Source of the DNA: Pseudomonadota bacterium
Lineage (GTDB): Bacteria; Desulfobacterota; JADFVX01
NCBI GenBank assembly: GCA_015222755.1
Contig: JADFVX010000055.1
Span: forward strand, 1 to 27,457
Reading direction: 5' to 3'
DNA length: 27,457 bases
Below the pieces are notes generated by a model. The model was not told where the DNA came from. It saw only the letters and a program-made list of their open reading frames with translations, and did not search any database. Position numbers and translations under genes: made by a program. This document shows, piece after piece, positions 14,366 through 22,335 of this stretch (positions are counted from its first letter, which is position 1; each line of letters begins with the position of its first letter).

Positions 14366-14883
14366 CAAAAACCTTCAAAGACAGAGTCATGGATCAGTTC
14401 CGCAAATTCGCCTGCCAGCTCTTCCTTTGCCGTCCTGCGGCTGCTTTCAGCCTCTACAATCTCGCCCGGGACAACACTGTAGTCAGTCATCTCCTTCAGG
14501 CCCTTGCCCTTCCATACAGTGCCACTTCCTTCTCTGGCAACAAGCAGCGAATCAATAATCACCTGGACCCGGTAGTCCCTTGCCTGATCTGCAGCAGAGA
14601 AGGAGACCGGGGTATCGCTATATGTGAGGATTGTTGTTGTCAGTACAAGATCGGCCTCTGACTCACTGACCACCTGCAGCCTTTGGCTGCGGGAAAATTC
14701 CTCGGCGATTGCCGAGTCAAGAAGCGGCCCAAGGTCGGCCTGAAAACTTTTATTTTCAACAGGCAAAATCGCTATGGTCCTGTACTTTCCGGGGAGGGAG
14801 TTTCCCATGCCTTTCAGGTGGTAACCGCAGCCGCTTATAAAAACCAGTGCCGCGAGGGTTATAAAAAATGTCCTGTTTAACAT
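14365..14883 (-). CDS. lptE: LPS-assembly lipoprotein LptE
   Basis: LptE plugs the LptD barrel in the outer membrane and helps insert lipopolysaccharide. The 172-residue protein has a signal peptide ending in FISGC, with lipidated Cys19, followed directly by GYHLKG, the hallmark of LptE. IAILPVENKSFQADLGPLL and the later VQVIIDSLLVAREG / RRTAKEELAGEFAELI segments fit the family fold. I chose the ATG at 14883 (MLNRTFF), with AAGG 7 nt upstream, over an in-frame TTG at 14913 that would lie inside leuS. It begins 16 nt after the leuS stop and overlaps holA. Confidence 0.92.
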   Translation of the reverse strand: MLNRTFFITLAALVFISGCGYHLKGMGNSLPGKYRTIAILPVENKSFQADLGPLLDSAIAEEFSRSQRLQVVSESEADLVLTTTILTYSDTPVSFSAADQARDYRVQVIIDSLLVAREGSGTVWKGKGLKEMTDYSVVPGEIVEAESSRRTAKEELAGEFAELIHDSVFEGF

Positions 14884-14899
14884 AACTAAGCCTTGATCT

Positions 14900-17476
14900 C
14901 TATTTTGCAACAACTATATTGACCAGTCTTTTGGGGACATAGATAAGCTTGAGTATCTCAGCACCGTCAATAAAGCGCAGAACCTTTTCATCGGCCAGGG
15001 CGGCAGCCTTAACGTCTTCTTCCGAAGTAGCTGCGGCCAGGAGCAGTTTCTCTCTGACCTTGCCATTGACCTGCACAGCGATAGTCATCTCATCTTCCAC
15101 CGCAGCCGCCTTATCAAATTCCGGCCATGCCGTGTTTGCTACACGTCCCTCCTTGCCGAGTAGCTCCCAAAGCTCTTCCGAGAAGTGAGGGACAAAGGGT
15201 GCGAGCAGGAGTATTACCGCCTCTATGGCCTCACGGAAGACAGCCTTGTCCTCCTCAGCAGCCAGCTTGAACTGGCCCATGCTGTTGACAAGCTCCATAA
15301 CGGCACTGATGGCGGTGTTGAAGTGAAAACGCTCACCCACATCTCCCGTAACCTTCCGGATAGTCTGATGGGTCTTACGTCTGAGATTCTTTGCATCCCC
15401 CTGGGGAATGCCTCCTGAAAAGGCCTCGACTGATTTTATATCTGCCAGCGATTCATGGACGAGACGCCATATCTTGCTCAGGAAACGGTAGGCACCCTCT
15501 ACTCCGGCCTCACTCCACTCAAGGTCCTTTTCCGGTGGCGCAGCAAAAAGCGAAAACAGCCTCGCCGTATCAGCTCCGTAATCCTTTATAAGGTGATCGG
15601 GGTCTACCACGTTCTTCTTGGACTTGGACATCTTTTCCGTCCGCCCGGCAATTGCAGCCTTTCCGCATTTGATACACTTGCCTTCATCCACCTCTTCCGG
15701 TGCCAGCCAGCCGTGTTCCTCACAGCGGTTTGACTCCATGCAGACCATACCCTGAGTGAGCAGGTTCTTGAAGGGCTCATCACCGGAGACCATCCCGAGG
15801 TCACGCAGCACCTTGTGGAAGAAACGTGCATAGAGAAGGTGCATGACGGCATGTTCCACACCGCCTATGTACTGGTCTACTGGTAACCAGTAGTCGGCCT
15901 TCTCCTTATCGACAGGGGCCAGGGCATGGCGCGGAGAGGCGTACCTTGAGTAGTACCATGACGATTCTACAAAGGTATCCATCGTGTCAGTCTCGCGCTT
16001 TGCAGCGCTGCCGCATGTAGGGCAGGTAGTATTAACAAAGGACTCCACCGCAGCAAGCGGTGAGAGGGTCTTTGCATCAAAGTTTATGTCTTCTGGAAGG
16101 GCAACTGGCAACTGGTTTTCAGGTACCGGCACGGCGCCGCACTTGTCACAGTGAATTATAGGTATGGGCGTGCCCCAGTAACGCTGGCGCGATATGCCCC
16201 AGTCACGAAGCCGGTAGTTTACAGTGCCCTTTCCAGCCTTTTCCGTCTCAAGATGGGAGGTAATAGCCTCTTTCGCATCGATGCTCTTCATGCCGTCAAA
16301 CCTGCCTGAACCTGCCATAATACCCGGTTCTACATAAGCTGCCTCCATAGCAGCAGGATCAAGGATCTCATCTTCGGGCTGTATGACGACCTTTACAGGG
16401 ATATCGCAGGCCCTTGCAAATTCGAAATCTCTCTGATCGTGGGCAGGGACGGCCATCACCGCTCCCGTACCGTAATCCATCAGGACGAAGTTCGCCGTGT
16501 ATACTGGTACCTTCTCGCCGTTTACTGGGTTTATGACATACCCCCCCGTAAAGACACCTTCCTTTTCTTTAGACTCATCCGTTCGGCTCGCCTTGTCTGT
16601 CGCCTTCATCTTCGCAACAAAGGCACCGACTGCGGCCTCCTGCTTAGTCCCGCGGCTCAACTCATTGACCATGGGATGCTCAGGTGCAAGGGACATAAAT
16701 GTAACACCGAAGAGTGTATCGGGGCGGGTAGTAAATACATTTATGACTTCATCACTGCCGTCTACCCTGAAATCTATCTCGGCGCCAAGGCTCTTCCCTA
16801 TCCAGTTACGCTGCATGGCAAGAACCTTTTCAGGCCAGCCGGGGAGTTTATCGGTAAACTCAAGTAGCTCTTCCGCATATTCGGTGATCTTAAAAAACCA
16901 CTGTTCAAGAGACTTATCCACCACCTTGCTGTCACAGCGCCAGCATTCCCCCTCAGCAGAGACCTGCTCGTTGGCAAGTACGGTCTGGCAGTTTTCGCAC
17001 CAGTTGACAGAGGAGGTCTTCTTGTAGACCAGTCCCTTTTCGAACATCTTCGTAAAAATGAGTTGTTCCCATCGGTAATATGCGGGGTGGCATGTTGCTA
17101 TCTCACGCGACCAGTCATAGGAAAAGCCCATCTTCTTGAGCTGTACGCGCATGTAGTCCATATTTTCATAGGTCCACTTTGCCGGGTGGGACCTGTTCTG
17201 TATCGCAGCATTTTCAGCGGGAAGTCCGAAGGCGTCCCAACCCATAGGGTGGAGAACATTGTATCCCTGCATGGCCTTAAAGCGGGCCACCACATCACCA
17301 ATGGAGTAGTTCCTCACATGTCCCATATGGATCTTGCCCGATGGGTAGGGAAACATCTCAAGGATGTAATATTTTTTTCTGGACGGGTCCTCAGAGGCCT
17401 CGTAGGTACCCTCTTCCTCCCATATCCGCTGCCATTTTTCCTCGATTTCTGAGGCACCGTAACGCGCTTCCATCAT
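14900..17476 (-). CDS. leuS: Leucyl-tRNA synthetase
   Basis: This class Ia synthetase charges tRNA-Leu. The 858-residue length is normal for the bacterial enzyme. It has the HIGH-type motif HMGH (50-53) in FPYPSGKIHMGHVRNY and a CP1 editing domain with TTRPDTLFGVTFMSLAPEHP and GTGAVMAVPAHDQRDFEFA, whose Asp is the editing-site residue. The KMSKS loop EKMSKSKKN lies near residue 615. Zinc-type cysteine pairs appear at CENC...CWRC, CDKC...CPTC and CEEHG...CIKC. Two ATGs start the frame (17476 and 17473). GGAGA ends 3 nt before the first and 6 nt before the second, so the second may be used more. It heads the leuS-lptE-holA unit. Confidence 0.97.
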   Translation of the reverse strand: MMEARYGASEIEEKWQRIWEEEGTYEASEDPSRKKYYILEMFPYPSGKIHMGHVRNYSIGDVVARFKAMQGYNVLHPMGWDAFGLPAENAAIQNRSHPAKWTYENMDYMRVQLKKMGFSYDWSREIATCHPAYYRWEQLIFTKMFEKGLVYKKTSSVNWCENCQTVLANEQVSAEGECWRCDSKVVDKSLEQWFFKITEYAEELLEFTDKLPGWPEKVLAMQRNWIGKSLGAEIDFRVDGSDEVINVFTTRPDTLFGVTFMSLAPEHPMVNELSRGTKQEAAVGAFVAKMKATDKASRTDESKEKEGVFTGGYVINPVNGEKVPVYTANFVLMDYGTGAVMAVPAHDQRDFEFARACDIPVKVVIQPEDEILDPAAMEAAYVEPGIMAGSGRFDGMKSIDAKEAITSHLETEKAGKGTVNYRLRDWGISRQRYWGTPIPIIHCDKCGAVPVPENQLPVALPEDINFDAKTLSPLAAVESFVNTTCPTCGSAAKRETDTMDTFVESSWYYSRYASPRHALAPVDKEKADYWLPVDQYIGGVEHAVMHLLYARFFHKVLRDLGMVSGDEPFKNLLTQGMVCMESNRCEEHGWLAPEEVDEGKCIKCGKAAIAGRTEKMSKSKKNVVDPDHLIKDYGADTARLFSLFAAPPEKDLEWSEAGVEGAYRFLSKIWRLVHESLADIKSVEAFSGGIPQGDAKNLRRKTHQTIRKVTGDVGERFHFNTAISAVMELVNSMGQFKLAAEEDKAVFREAIEAVILLLAPFVPHFSEELWELLGKEGRVANTAWPEFDKAAAVEDEMTIAVQVNGKVREKLLLAAATSEEDVKAAALADEKVLRFIDGAEILKLIYVPKRLVNIVVAK

Positions 17477-17567
17477 ATGTCTCCAGAGTGATTTAAAACA
17501 GGGATAATACTACTGATAAAGGGAGGTTTTGTCAATGAGACAAAGGCCTTAAGGCAGGGAATTCAGA

Positions 17568-18731
17568 TCAGTCAGAAACAAGTTGAGGGAGGCCGGTATT
17601 GCGGTCAAGTCGGATGGCATACTCCCCTGCCATTACCTGAAGGAGCTCATCTCCGGCAAAAATTCTGCGCCATCCTCTTAGAAGACGGTGCGATTTTGCG
17701 TCAGACTGCGGGCCTTCGGCAAGGAGTGCCGTCACCTCGGCACGGGTTGTAAGCAGTCCCATATCAAGACCGGAAGAAAGGCATTTGCCCTTCAGGTAGG
17801 CAAGTGCAAGGTCGATTCGGGTACTAAGAATTTCATCCACTCCATTTCTTGAAGGAGGCAATGAGATATCTTCGCCACCTGTTTCAAGTCCCTTCTTGAT
17901 CGCCTGCACAACTGCCCTCCCGTAACAGCGCACATCACGGTCCGAGATAGCCTTAATGTACTGCATCTCTTCCTTACTTCCCGGTCTGCGCTTGGCCAGT
18001 GTCACAACAATGTCATCCTTCAGTATATGCCCGCGCGGGCGATCATGGCGGCGCGCCTCTTCCTCACGCCATGCGGCCAGCTCACGCAGAACGGAAAGCT
18101 CGTCCCCTCCCATCCTGGATACACCTTTAAGTCGGCCATACTGTGTGCGGGGATCCTTTTCTTCGTACAGCGCCGGGTCATCATATACGCTAAGTTCTTC
18201 AGCCAGCCATTCCGAGCGGCCCGCATCATCTACTCGCTTAATCAATTCATCCATAACCCTTGGCATATAACGAACATCATCTATAGCATAGGCAACCTGC
18301 CTGTCAGACAAGGGCCTGCGCAGCCAGTCTGTTCTGGACTCTGTTTTAGGAAGGGACACACCGACGACCTCTTTCAAGAGATCCATAAGGGATATAGTGG
18401 AAGAAAGCCTTGCAAAACCGCCTGCGAGGCGCGTGTCAAATATGTTTTTCGGATACGCGCCCGTGGCACGGCGAAGGATATAGAGATCCTGCTGGGCATC
18501 GTGAAGTATCTTGACGACGCTCTCATCTTCCAGAAGCTGACCAATGGGGGAAAGATCGTCTATAGCAGGGGCGTCGATTAGGAAGTTTTCCTCTTCAGAA
18601 AGCCCTATCTGTATAAGACCAAGCTGGGGGAAGTAGGTCCGCTCCCAGACAAACTCAGTATCTATTGCTGCACGACCGGCCTTTTTCGCCCTTTCGACGA
18701 TCTCTGCCAGCTCAGCACTCTTTTTTATCAT
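17568..18731 (-). CDS. rnd: Ribonuclease D
   Basis: RNase D is a 3'-5' exonuclease that trims tRNA precursors and other small RNAs. The DEDDy catalytic set is visible: Asp24 and Glu26 in IDTEFVWERTYFP, Asp82 in LHDAQQDLYIL, and Tyr148-x3-Asp152 in YAIDDVRYM. A helical HRDC domain follows (about 210-290, LSVLRELAAWREEEARRHDRPRGHIL), with a second HRDC-like region towards the 387-residue C-terminus. AGGAAAGGGAAA precedes the ATG. The gene lies upstream of leuS on the same strand with a 91-nt gap. Confidence 0.94.
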   Translation of the reverse strand: MIKKSAELAEIVERAKKAGRAAIDTEFVWERTYFPQLGLIQIGLSEEENFLIDAPAIDDLSPIGQLLEDESVVKILHDAQQDLYILRRATGAYPKNIFDTRLAGGFARLSSTISLMDLLKEVVGVSLPKTESRTDWLRRPLSDRQVAYAIDDVRYMPRVMDELIKRVDDAGRSEWLAEELSVYDDPALYEEKDPRTQYGRLKGVSRMGGDELSVLRELAAWREEEARRHDRPRGHILKDDIVVTLAKRRPGSKEEMQYIKAISDRDVRCYGRAVVQAIKKGLETGGEDISLPPSRNGVDEILSTRIDLALAYLKGKCLSSGLDMGLLTTRAEVTALLAEGPQSDAKSHRLLRGWRRIFAGDELLQVMAGEYAIRLDRNTGLPQLVSD

Positions 18732-18760
18732 TATTTCCCTTTCCTGCTACAAAGGGTGGC

Positions 18761-18789
18761 ATACTACGGGATAGTGTTTATTTTGTCAA
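18761..18789 (-). promoter_or_regulatory. Sigma70-type promoter of rnd
   Basis: A perfect TTGACA (18789-18784) is followed after 17 nt by TAGTAT (18766-18761) on the minus strand. The start would be near 18754, about 23 nt before the rnd ATG. Confidence 0.65.
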
Positions 18790-18838
18790 ATAGACGGCAT
18801 AATGTCCTACAAATTATGGCTGGATTGCCTGGTTTAAG

Positions 18839-18862
18839 CTGCCTATTTGCCGCAATAGGCAG
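18839..18862. repeat. 9-bp stem hairpin downstream of the SGNH gene
   Basis: CTGCCTATT (18839-18847), six-base loop TGCCGC, AATAGGCAG (18854-18862). It has no T-run on either strand, so it is not a standard terminator. It could stabilise the 3' end of the leftward transcript or be a REP-like unit. Confidence 0.55.
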
Positions 18863-18923
18863 GTTTGCTGCCATTGAAGTAAAAAACAAAGGGGAAAAAG
18901 CAAGCAAGAGCCCACAACTTGCA

Positions 18924-19897
18924 CTATTTGTCTTTCCCGTATAGATCAAAAAATTTATTTTTCACAAAAAAACTATGTATTCTGTCACTAACATATTCAT
19001 GCCCCTGCGGTGTCCAGTGTTTACCATGAGATGAATACATGTAAAAATTACGCAGGTCGATATGTGCAATTTTATTGGCATTCAATACACTCTCAAGCTG
19101 ACCATCCTTGCTTTGAAAACCGACAAGCAAGCTGGCACCATTTTCCTCAACAATCCGGTTCATTTCGACAACTATAGCCTCAGTTGGATCATCAAAAGCC
19201 ATCACAGGGGTTGCAAAAAAATGGAAGTAAAGTTTTACAGCCGCCCTCATCAAGTAACTTTTTGTCAAAAATCTATATTCGGAAAAGATATAGTTTACTG
19301 ATTTGGGGACGGGGACTCCAGCCAGCAAAAGACGGCCACCTTTCAATTGAAAGTAAGGCTTATAATAACCATCATTGTTATTATTTAGAGAATTATCTTC
19401 TCGGTCATTATGGGTAAATATAAGAAAAACAAGATCAGGGTCATAATGTTTAAAAAATTTTCTGAGAAGTAGATACTGCTGGTCTGTTCCATATCCACTA
19501 ACTCCCAGGTTGAACACATCAAAATCCTGACTCAACTTGCCCAATTGTTCCGTAAACCTTTCATACTGTTCCACGTCATATCCCCAAACAAAAGAATCAC
19601 CCAGAAAAATCACCCTCGGCTTTTTCTTAACACCGGGGAGTTCCCCTCTAAAACCTAAGCTGTTGTGTGATACATCTATCTTTCGGCTTCCACTAAAAGA
19701 CTTTTGGCTATTTTCCTGAGGAAACCACCCAAGCTCTTTGTCATAACGGTAAGTGAGGTTCCTTTCATCTGATATAACATCAAGCTTCTCTCTTAAAAAA
19801 ATCGGCAGCTAATCTCTGCCGCGAGGGTAAACAGTAGCACAGAAATGACAACAGTAAGAAATGGAAGGATTCTATTAGAATGTTTCATTTTTTTCAT
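18924..19897 (-). pseudogene. SGNH/GDSL-hydrolase-like membrane protein, frameshifted at a T7 run
   Basis: The frame begins at the ATG at 19897, overlapping the upstream gene's stop as ATGA. It encodes MKKMKHSNRI, a membrane helix (ILPFLTVVISVLLFTLAAE) and ISCRFF, then hits TAA right after seven T (minus strand, 19801-19795). One extra T joins it to a downstream frame that has no start of its own and reads LREKLDVISDERNLTYRYDKE...NSLGFRG...VIFLGDSFVWG, a normal SGNH-family layout, giving 324 residues. GDS (Ser102 of the joined protein), NLGVSGYGTDQ and HWTPQGHEY are present. The position three residues before the last catalytic-type His is His (HGKH) rather than the usual Asp. The cause may be a sequencing error, a real lesion or slippage. 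Internal translation from the GTG at 19613 would lack the N-terminal third. Confidence 0.75.
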
Positions 19898-20301
19898 GGC
19901 TTAGCTCGCCCTATATACTGCCCCACCAGCTGCGACTGTATGTAGCTAATTTCACCTGTCTTTTTATTGAAGTATATGGGGTTGCTGCCCTTGAAGGCAG
20001 CGTCTTGGTTTTTTGCTATTATAAACGCAGCAGCATCCCAGAAAAATAGCCACCCCGAATCATCAGCACACTCCACCCCTTCATACACGGCGACCTCCCT
20101 TCCTGAAGTCTTGAACTCCTCGTTCAGGTATGCAAGCACTTGTTCACCCGCCTCAGCTTTGTCCTCTGTCGGGTTCAGACATAGAAACACAATGTCTTTT
20201 TGTCTCACAGCACTCCGGGAGAACTTTTTATATACCAGATAACCGGCAAGAGTTGAAAGGACAAAGAAAATCAAAATCACAATGTAAGAAATACTACTCA
20301 T
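19894..20301 (-). CDS. Small membrane-anchored protein, unknown function
   Basis: I do not recognise this 135-residue protein with confidence. It has one N-terminal membrane helix (about 5-23, SYIVILIFFVLSTLAGYLVY), then a soluble domain of about 105 residues. That domain contains EDKAEAGEQVLAYLNEEF, CADDSGWLFFWDAAAFI and the C-terminal GSNPIYFNKKTGEISYIQS. The last segment resembles the Asn-Pro-(hydrophobic)-x-x-Lys-x-Thr-Gly ending seen in YrhB/Imm35-like small domains, which is suggestive only. Its stop overlaps the start of the SGNH-like gene (ATGA), so the two are probably translated together and may act together in the envelope. It is separated from ferritin by a terminator. Confidence 0.65.
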   Translation of the reverse strand: MSSISYIVILIFFVLSTLAGYLVYKKFSRSAVRQKDIVFLCLNPTEDKAEAGEQVLAYLNEEFKTSGREVAVYEGVECADDSGWLFFWDAAAFIIAKNQDAAFKGSNPIYFNKKTGEISYIQSQLVGQYIGRAKP

Positions 20302-20325
20302 TTAATCCCTGCCTATACGCCATAA

Positions 20326-20358
20326 AAAACCCGCCCCCTGTAAAAGGAAACGGGTTTT
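20326..20358 (-). terminator. Rho-independent terminator of the ferritin gene
   Basis: AAAACCCG (20326-20333) pairs with CGGGTTTT (20351-20358). On the minus strand the stem is followed by TTTTTTATGG, 22 nt after the ferritin stop. Confidence 0.75.
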
Positions 20359-20379
20359 AGACTTCACATTAATACAGCC

Positions 20380-20922
20380 TCAGGCCACTTTGGCTGCCGC
20401 CTCGACACCCTGAGAAAAATCGGTCGGCACAGTTGCTGTGCGAGAGCCAAGCTCCTTGTCTATAGTGAGCAGGGCGTTTTTATCGTCACCGATGAGTTTC
20501 AGCTTAGCCACTATCTCATTAACTGTATCTTCCTCCTCTACCTGCTCAGTTACATACCACTGCATGAATATCTGCGTAGCGTGGTCCTTTTCTTCGATGG
20601 CGAGATCCATAAGACCATTTACGTTCTTTGTCATAAACTGCTCATGTTCTAAGGTCTTTTCAAAGATATCAAGGAGAGAGGTGAAGCCGGAGAGCGGCTC
20701 CTCGACAGCGCTGAGAACTACCTCTCCACCCTGACTTTGAAGATACTCATACTGCTTCATGGCATGAAACATCTCTTCGTGGTACTGCGCCATAAACCAG
20801 ACGGCACATCCCTTAAGAGCGATATTTGCACAGTGGGCAGACATCCCCATGTATATATAGGCGGAGTGCATCTCCAGGTTGATTTGCCTGTTGAGTGCCT
20901 TTTTCATCTTTTCTGAAATCAT
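20380..20922 (-). CDS. ftnA: Non-haem ferritin (FtnA type)
   Basis: Ferritin forms a 24-subunit shell that oxidises Fe2+ and stores it as mineral. The 180-residue four-helix protein has every ferroxidase residue at the FtnA numbering: Glu17, Tyr24, Glu50 and His53 (HEEMFHAMK), Glu94 and Gln127. It also has the third-iron-site glutamates Glu49, Glu126, Glu129 and Glu130 in TEQVEEE. It lacks the haem-binding methionine arrangement expected of bacterioferritin. GGGGG lies 6 nt before the ATG. It is transcribed alone from a near-consensus promoter; no Fur box is obvious. Confidence 0.94.
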   Translation of the reverse strand: MISEKMKKALNRQINLEMHSAYIYMGMSAHCANIALKGCAVWFMAQYHEEMFHAMKQYEYLQSQGGEVVLSAVEEPLSGFTSLLDIFEKTLEHEQFMTKNVNGLMDLAIEEKDHATQIFMQWYVTEQVEEEDTVNEIVAKLKLIGDDKNALLTIDKELGSRTATVPTDFSQGVEAAAKVA

Positions 20923-20954
20923 ACTTACCCCCTAGGTAAAGCTGTTTACATATA

Positions 20955-20983
20955 AATATAACGGCTGATCTTTGGGCTGTCAA
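20955..20983 (-). promoter_or_regulatory. Sigma70-type promoter of ferritin
   Basis: On the minus strand a perfect TTGACA (20983-20978), 17 nt, then TATATT (20960-20955). The start would be near 20948, about 26 nt before the ATG. The -35 box begins 11 nt beyond the lysC stop. Confidence 0.75.
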
Positions 20984-20993
20984 ACCACCCCAT

Positions 20994-22232
20994 TCACCAG
21001 GTCTCTTCCTTTACTTCCCTGTCTCCAAGTTTAAATGTATCGTGAAGAACCCGAACTGCCAGCTCCGTGTATTTGGACTTGACAACGCAGGAGACCTTGA
21101 TCTCCGAGGTGCTGATCATCAAAATATTGATGCCCTCTTTGGAAAATGCATCGAATACGGAAGAAGCGATTCCAGCGTGGCTACGCATCCCCACACCGAT
21201 TACAGAGACCTTGGAGATATTCGGGTCTCCGGCAACTCCTTTGGCACCCAGCTCTTCACCGGCCTTTTCCACCAGCGACATCGCCTTTTTAAAATCACCC
21301 TTCGGGACGGTAAAGGTCATATCCGTATGTCCGTCCTCACTGACGTTCTGGATAATCATATCGACGTTGATATTCGCATCTGATATGGGCCCGAACAGTT
21401 TGGCCGCAATTCCCGGCGTATCCGGTACACGTATAATAGTGATCTTGGCTTCGTCCTTATTGTAGGCGATGCCAGATACTGCAACCTCTTCCATAGACTT
21501 GTCCTCCCTGGTTACCATGGTGCCTGTATTTTCCGAAAAAGTCGATCTCACATGGATCGGCACATTATACTTTTTAGCAAATTCAACGGAGCGGGTCTGG
21601 AGTACCTTCGCCCCAAGGCTGGCCATCTCCAGCATCTCGTCATAGGCTATCCTGTCCAGCTTCCGCGCATTTTCACATATAGTCGGGTCTGTAGTATAGA
21701 CGCCCTCCACATCAGTATATATATCGCAGACATCAGCCTTGAGTGCCGCCGCAATAGCCACGGCACTGGTATCGGATCCCCCGCGCCCCAGTGTAGTGAG
21801 GTTCCCATCTTCATCGGCCCCCTGAAAACCAGCCACTACGACAATGCGGCCTTCCGACAGGTCTTTGTGGATCTTTTCAGAGTCAATACTCTTTATCCTT
21901 GCCTTGGAGTGGGCAGAGTCAGTGGTGATTTTCACCTGTGAGGCGGTATATGAGACGGCAGACTGCCCCATATCATGAAGCGCGATAGCAAGCAGGGCTA
22001 TAGTCACCTGTTCACCGGTGGAGACGAGTACGTCATACTCTCGTTCACTTGGAGACTCGGCTATCTCACCTGCCATGGCCACAAGCTTGTTCGTCTCACC
22101 CGACATGGCGGAGACAACTACGACAACATCGTTACCCTTCTCTTTTTCACTTATTACTCTGCGGGCGACATTTTTTATTTTCTCAGTACTGCCGACGGAT
22201 GTGCCGCCAAATTTTTGGACTACAAGTGCCAC
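20994..22232 (-). CDS. lysC: Aspartate kinase
   Basis: Aspartate kinase phosphorylates aspartate, the first step towards lysine, threonine, methionine and diaminopimelate. The 412-residue protein begins ALVVQKFGGTSVGS, the kinase signature, and contains GFQGADEDGNLTTLGRGGSDTSAVAIAAAL (about residues 145-175). The C-terminal third has two ACT regulatory domains (around DTPGIAAKLFGPISDANINVDMI and GMRSHAGIASSVFDAFSKEGINILMIS), the layout of monofunctional, feedback-controlled enzymes. The length and start fit the alpha subunit. The start is GTG, with AGAGG 5 nt upstream. A TATAAT at 22262-22257 may be the -10 box, but no good -35 accompanies it. Confidence 0.95.
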   Translation of the reverse strand: MALVVQKFGGTSVGSTEKIKNVARRVISEKEKGNDVVVVVSAMSGETNKLVAMAGEIAESPSEREYDVLVSTGEQVTIALLAIALHDMGQSAVSYTASQVKITTDSAHSKARIKSIDSEKIHKDLSEGRIVVVAGFQGADEDGNLTTLGRGGSDTSAVAIAAALKADVCDIYTDVEGVYTTDPTICENARKLDRIAYDEMLEMASLGAKVLQTRSVEFAKKYNVPIHVRSTFSENTGTMVTREDKSMEEVAVSGIAYNKDEAKITIIRVPDTPGIAAKLFGPISDANINVDMIIQNVSEDGHTDMTFTVPKGDFKKAMSLVEKAGEELGAKGVAGDPNISKVSVIGVGMRSHAGIASSVFDAFSKEGINILMISTSEIKVSCVVKSKYTELAVRVLHDTFKLGDREVKEETW

Positions 22233-22299
22233 TTTACCTCTAGAACATAGAATTCAATTATATTTTTTAAAAAACCACAATCCTTCCGCTAAACCCACC

Positions 22300-22320
22300 T
22301 CCCCTTTCATAAAAAGGGGA
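22300..22320. repeat. TCCCCTTT hairpin between lysC and lpdA
   Basis: TCCCCTTT (22300-22307), five-base loop, AAAGGGGA (22313-22320). It sits 16 nt after the lpdA stop. No T-run follows it on the minus strand, so it is a weak terminator at best. The surrounding ATCCTTCCGCTAAACCCACC-type sequence resembles C-rich REP-like hairpins dispersed between genes. Confidence 0.5.
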
Positions 22321-22335
22321 AATCAAACAACTAAA

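Noticed and set aside
9091..17476. Functional link between tRNA-Leu and leuS in the same window
   Set aside because: They are about 5.7 kb apart on opposite strands in unrelated units; this looks like coincidence.
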